Positions 62,709 to 64,000 of a stretch of DNA of 64,000 nucleotides are shown here, in pieces. A program made the translations under genes and the position numbers. The stretch is taken from the NCBI RefSeq assembly GCF_036663835.1, contig NZ_JAXOJT010000001.1:1860001-1924000 (forward strand). Direction: 5' to 3'. Source of the stretch: Sphingomonas sp. LT1P40 (GTDB taxonomy: Bacteria; Pseudomonadota; Alphaproteobacteria; Sphingomonadales; Sphingomonadaceae). Position 1 is the first letter of the stretch. Each line of letters opens with the position of its first letter. The notes beneath the pieces are model-generated. The model was not told where the DNA came from. It did not search any database and saw nothing but the letters and a program-made list of their open reading frames with translations.

Positions 62709-63754
62709 ACCAGCCACTCCACCCACGCCCCATGCGCATGCGCCCGCGCCAGCAAGTGCGGCGCGCCATCCCCCGGCCAAAACCGGACGACCAGTTCATG
62801 CTGAAACGTCTCACGATTGGCCTCCAGCGCAATCCACGCCAAGGGCCGCTCCGCCATCGCCCGCGCGCCCGCAGCCTCCATCGCCGCCATGATCCGCGCC
62901 TGCCCAGCACCCCCGACATATTGCCACACGATCGAGTGCATCAGCACGCGGGTCGTCCCCGCAACCTGCGGCGCGGCCAGTGCCGCCTCGACGAAATCGG
63001 CGGCATCCGCCTCCACCAGATCGGGCGCACGCACCCGCGCCGCCGCCGCCGCAGCCTCCAGTCGCGCAAAGCGCACCCCATGCTCCGGCCACACATAAGC
63101 CTTCAACCGCAGCAACGCCGCCGGATCGGTCAAATCGACCGGCGCAACATCGCACCCCCGCAACGACTCAAAAACCGGCGCACCAGCGGGCGGCGGCGAA
63201 CCGCGCCATTCCGGCGCAATCGTCATCACCGCGTCCTCCGGCCCGACCTCAACCCCGCCCAGTTCGTACCGATAGCGGTCCATCATCAAATTGATGCCCG
63301 CGCTCGATCCGATCTCGATTGCCTCGAACCGCCCCGGCAGCCCCTGCGCGATCAACCACAGCAACGCCGCCGCGTAATTCGCCGACCGCCCCGCCTCGTT
63401 CGTCTGCGGCGGCCCGTCCAGCCACGGCAGCAGTGCGGCATCGTGCCGCGCAATCGCTCCGGCAATCAACGCCTCCGCATCCACCTTCTCACCCGCATAA
63501 AGCGGTGCAAGCGCCGGTTCCGCCCCCGAAAGATGCAACGCATGCAACCCGCCCGTGACACGCAGCGGTAGCGCGTCGGCCATCGGCTTGCCCGGCCATT
63601 CGCGCACCGCCTTCAGGAACACGCCCGGCCCGTCGAGGTTCGCCAGCACCGCCGCCACCACATCCGCCGTGATGGTCGCCCCATTGGCCCGGCAATAGCT
63701 CACCTGATTGGCAAACGCCGCGCGCACGTCCTGCGAAGTCGTCCAGTCCTTCAT
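62705..63754 (-). CDS. DUF2332 protein
   Basis: 349 residues. It has a helical start ([20 protein letters not shown]), the family core [20 protein letters not shown] and IGSSAG, which looks like a methyltransferase-like binding loop, and [10 protein letters not shown]. Family function is unknown. It has no signal peptide. It is followed by DUF6157 with a 4-nt overlap and is divergent from hisG. Confidence 0.82.
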   Translation of the reverse strand: MKDWTTSQDVRAAFANQVSYCRANGATITADVVAAVLANLDGPGVFLKAVREWPGKPMADALPLRVTGGLHALHLSGAEPALAPLYAGEKVDAEALIAGAIARHDAALLPWLDGPPQTNEAGRSANYAAALLWLIAQGLPGRFEAIEIGSSAGINLMMDRYRYELGGVEVGPEDAVMTIAPEWRGSPPPAGAPVFESLRGCDVAPVDLTDPAALLRLKAYVWPEHGVRFARLEAAAAAARVRAPDLVEADAADFVEAALAAPQVAGTTRVLMHSIVWQYVGGAGQARIMAAMEAAGARAMAERPLAWIALEANRETFQHELVVRFWPGDGAPHLLARAHAHGAWVEWLV

Positions 63755-63813
63755 GCGCCACCTCCTCACCCTTGTTGCGCCAGCGCCACCCCCCAAGTAA
63801 AGGCGCGCAACCT

Positions 63814-64000
63814 ATGAGCGACCCAATCATCCTCGCCGTGCCAAAGGGGCGCATCCTCGAAGAGGCCTTGCCCCTGCTCGCGCATGCGGGAATCATGCCC
63901 GAAACTGCGTTCATCGACCCGGACAGCCGCGCGCTGCGCTTCAGGACCAACCGCCCCGACATCGACTTGATCCGCGTGCGCGCGTTCGACGTCGCCACCT
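63814..64000 (+). CDS. hisG: ATP phosphoribosyltransferase (partial, right edge)
   Basis: 62 N-terminal residues before the right edge. [20 protein letters not shown], a catalytic PRPP/ATP-transfer start, and [20 protein letters not shown] match short-form HisG, which starts histidine synthesis by joining ATP and PRPP. It is far (about 57 kb) from the hisBHAFE operon. A hisD neighbour would be expected beyond the edge. Confidence 0.92.
   Translation, partial: MSDPIILAVPKGRILEEALPLLAHAGIMPETAFIDPDSRALRFRTNRPDIDLIRVRAFDVAT

Overview
The window is high-GC alphaproteobacterial chromosome, most likely Sphingomonas or a close sphingomonad. Pointers are the split his genes with an sspB/MarR/fumC neighbour, several TonB-dependent receptors, a PEP-CTERM protein, a CobS/CobT pair near DnaJ and BolA genes, a very large NAD-glutamate dehydrogenase, and a CYP153-type P450. 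No intact phage, transposase, CRISPR array or plasmid gene was seen. Coding density is high and many neighbouring genes overlap by 1-4 nt.

Layout. (1) 1-8.4 kb: fumC (cut by the left edge), a MarR regulator with a C-terminal membrane segment, and sspB read leftward. A rightward histidine operon follows: hisB, a YciI-like gene, hisH, hisA, hisF, two very small secreted PEP-CTERM-type proteins, hisE, a HIT protein and an amino-acid permease that ends at a strong terminator. (2) 8.4-20.4 kb: housekeeping and envelope genes, including lactate dehydrogenase, adenosine kinase, EI24 protein, lipoprotein, queG, a NatAB-like ABC exporter, CYP153, msrB, a CHAP hydrolase, an extensin-like protein and a NUDIX hydrolase. 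(3) 20.4-24.1 kb: remnants of a DNA methyltransferase, a membrane diguanylate cyclase and a TPR-sulfotransferase. (4) 24.1-34.6 kb: an accessory catabolic locus with a TonB receptor and APC permease, a Rieske oxygenase and FAD oxidoreductase, a BetI-like TetR regulator, a secreted M20 peptidase and a secreted amidohydrolase. Three near-identical palindromes lie at its three promoter regions, so it looks like one regulon. A strange tRNA-Tyr-like RNA sits in its middle. (5) 34.6-41.2 kb: tRNA-Thr(CGU), a PAS protein and the giant glutamate dehydrogenase. (6) 41.2-48 kb: an apparently Fur-controlled iron module with PepSY membrane protein, DUF2271, DUF4198, ApbE flavin transferase, PiuC hydroxylase and a siderophore receptor. 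(7) 48-53.3 kb: RHH protein, a repeat-rich TPR protein, cobT and cobS. (8) 53.4-58.2 kb: an HxlR regulator divergent from a run of electrophile-detoxification-type genes. (9) 58.2-64 kb: a GRDP-like/TIGR04222 pair, DnaJ-like, BolA, pirin, alpha/beta hydrolase, DUF6157, DUF2332 and the start of hisG.

The most noteworthy items are the tRNA-like RNA at 28115-28197, which folds as an 8/4 cloverleaf without normal D- and T-loop bases, and the palindrome-linked regulon around it. Function calls come from reading the protein sequences by eye. No database search or folding program was run.
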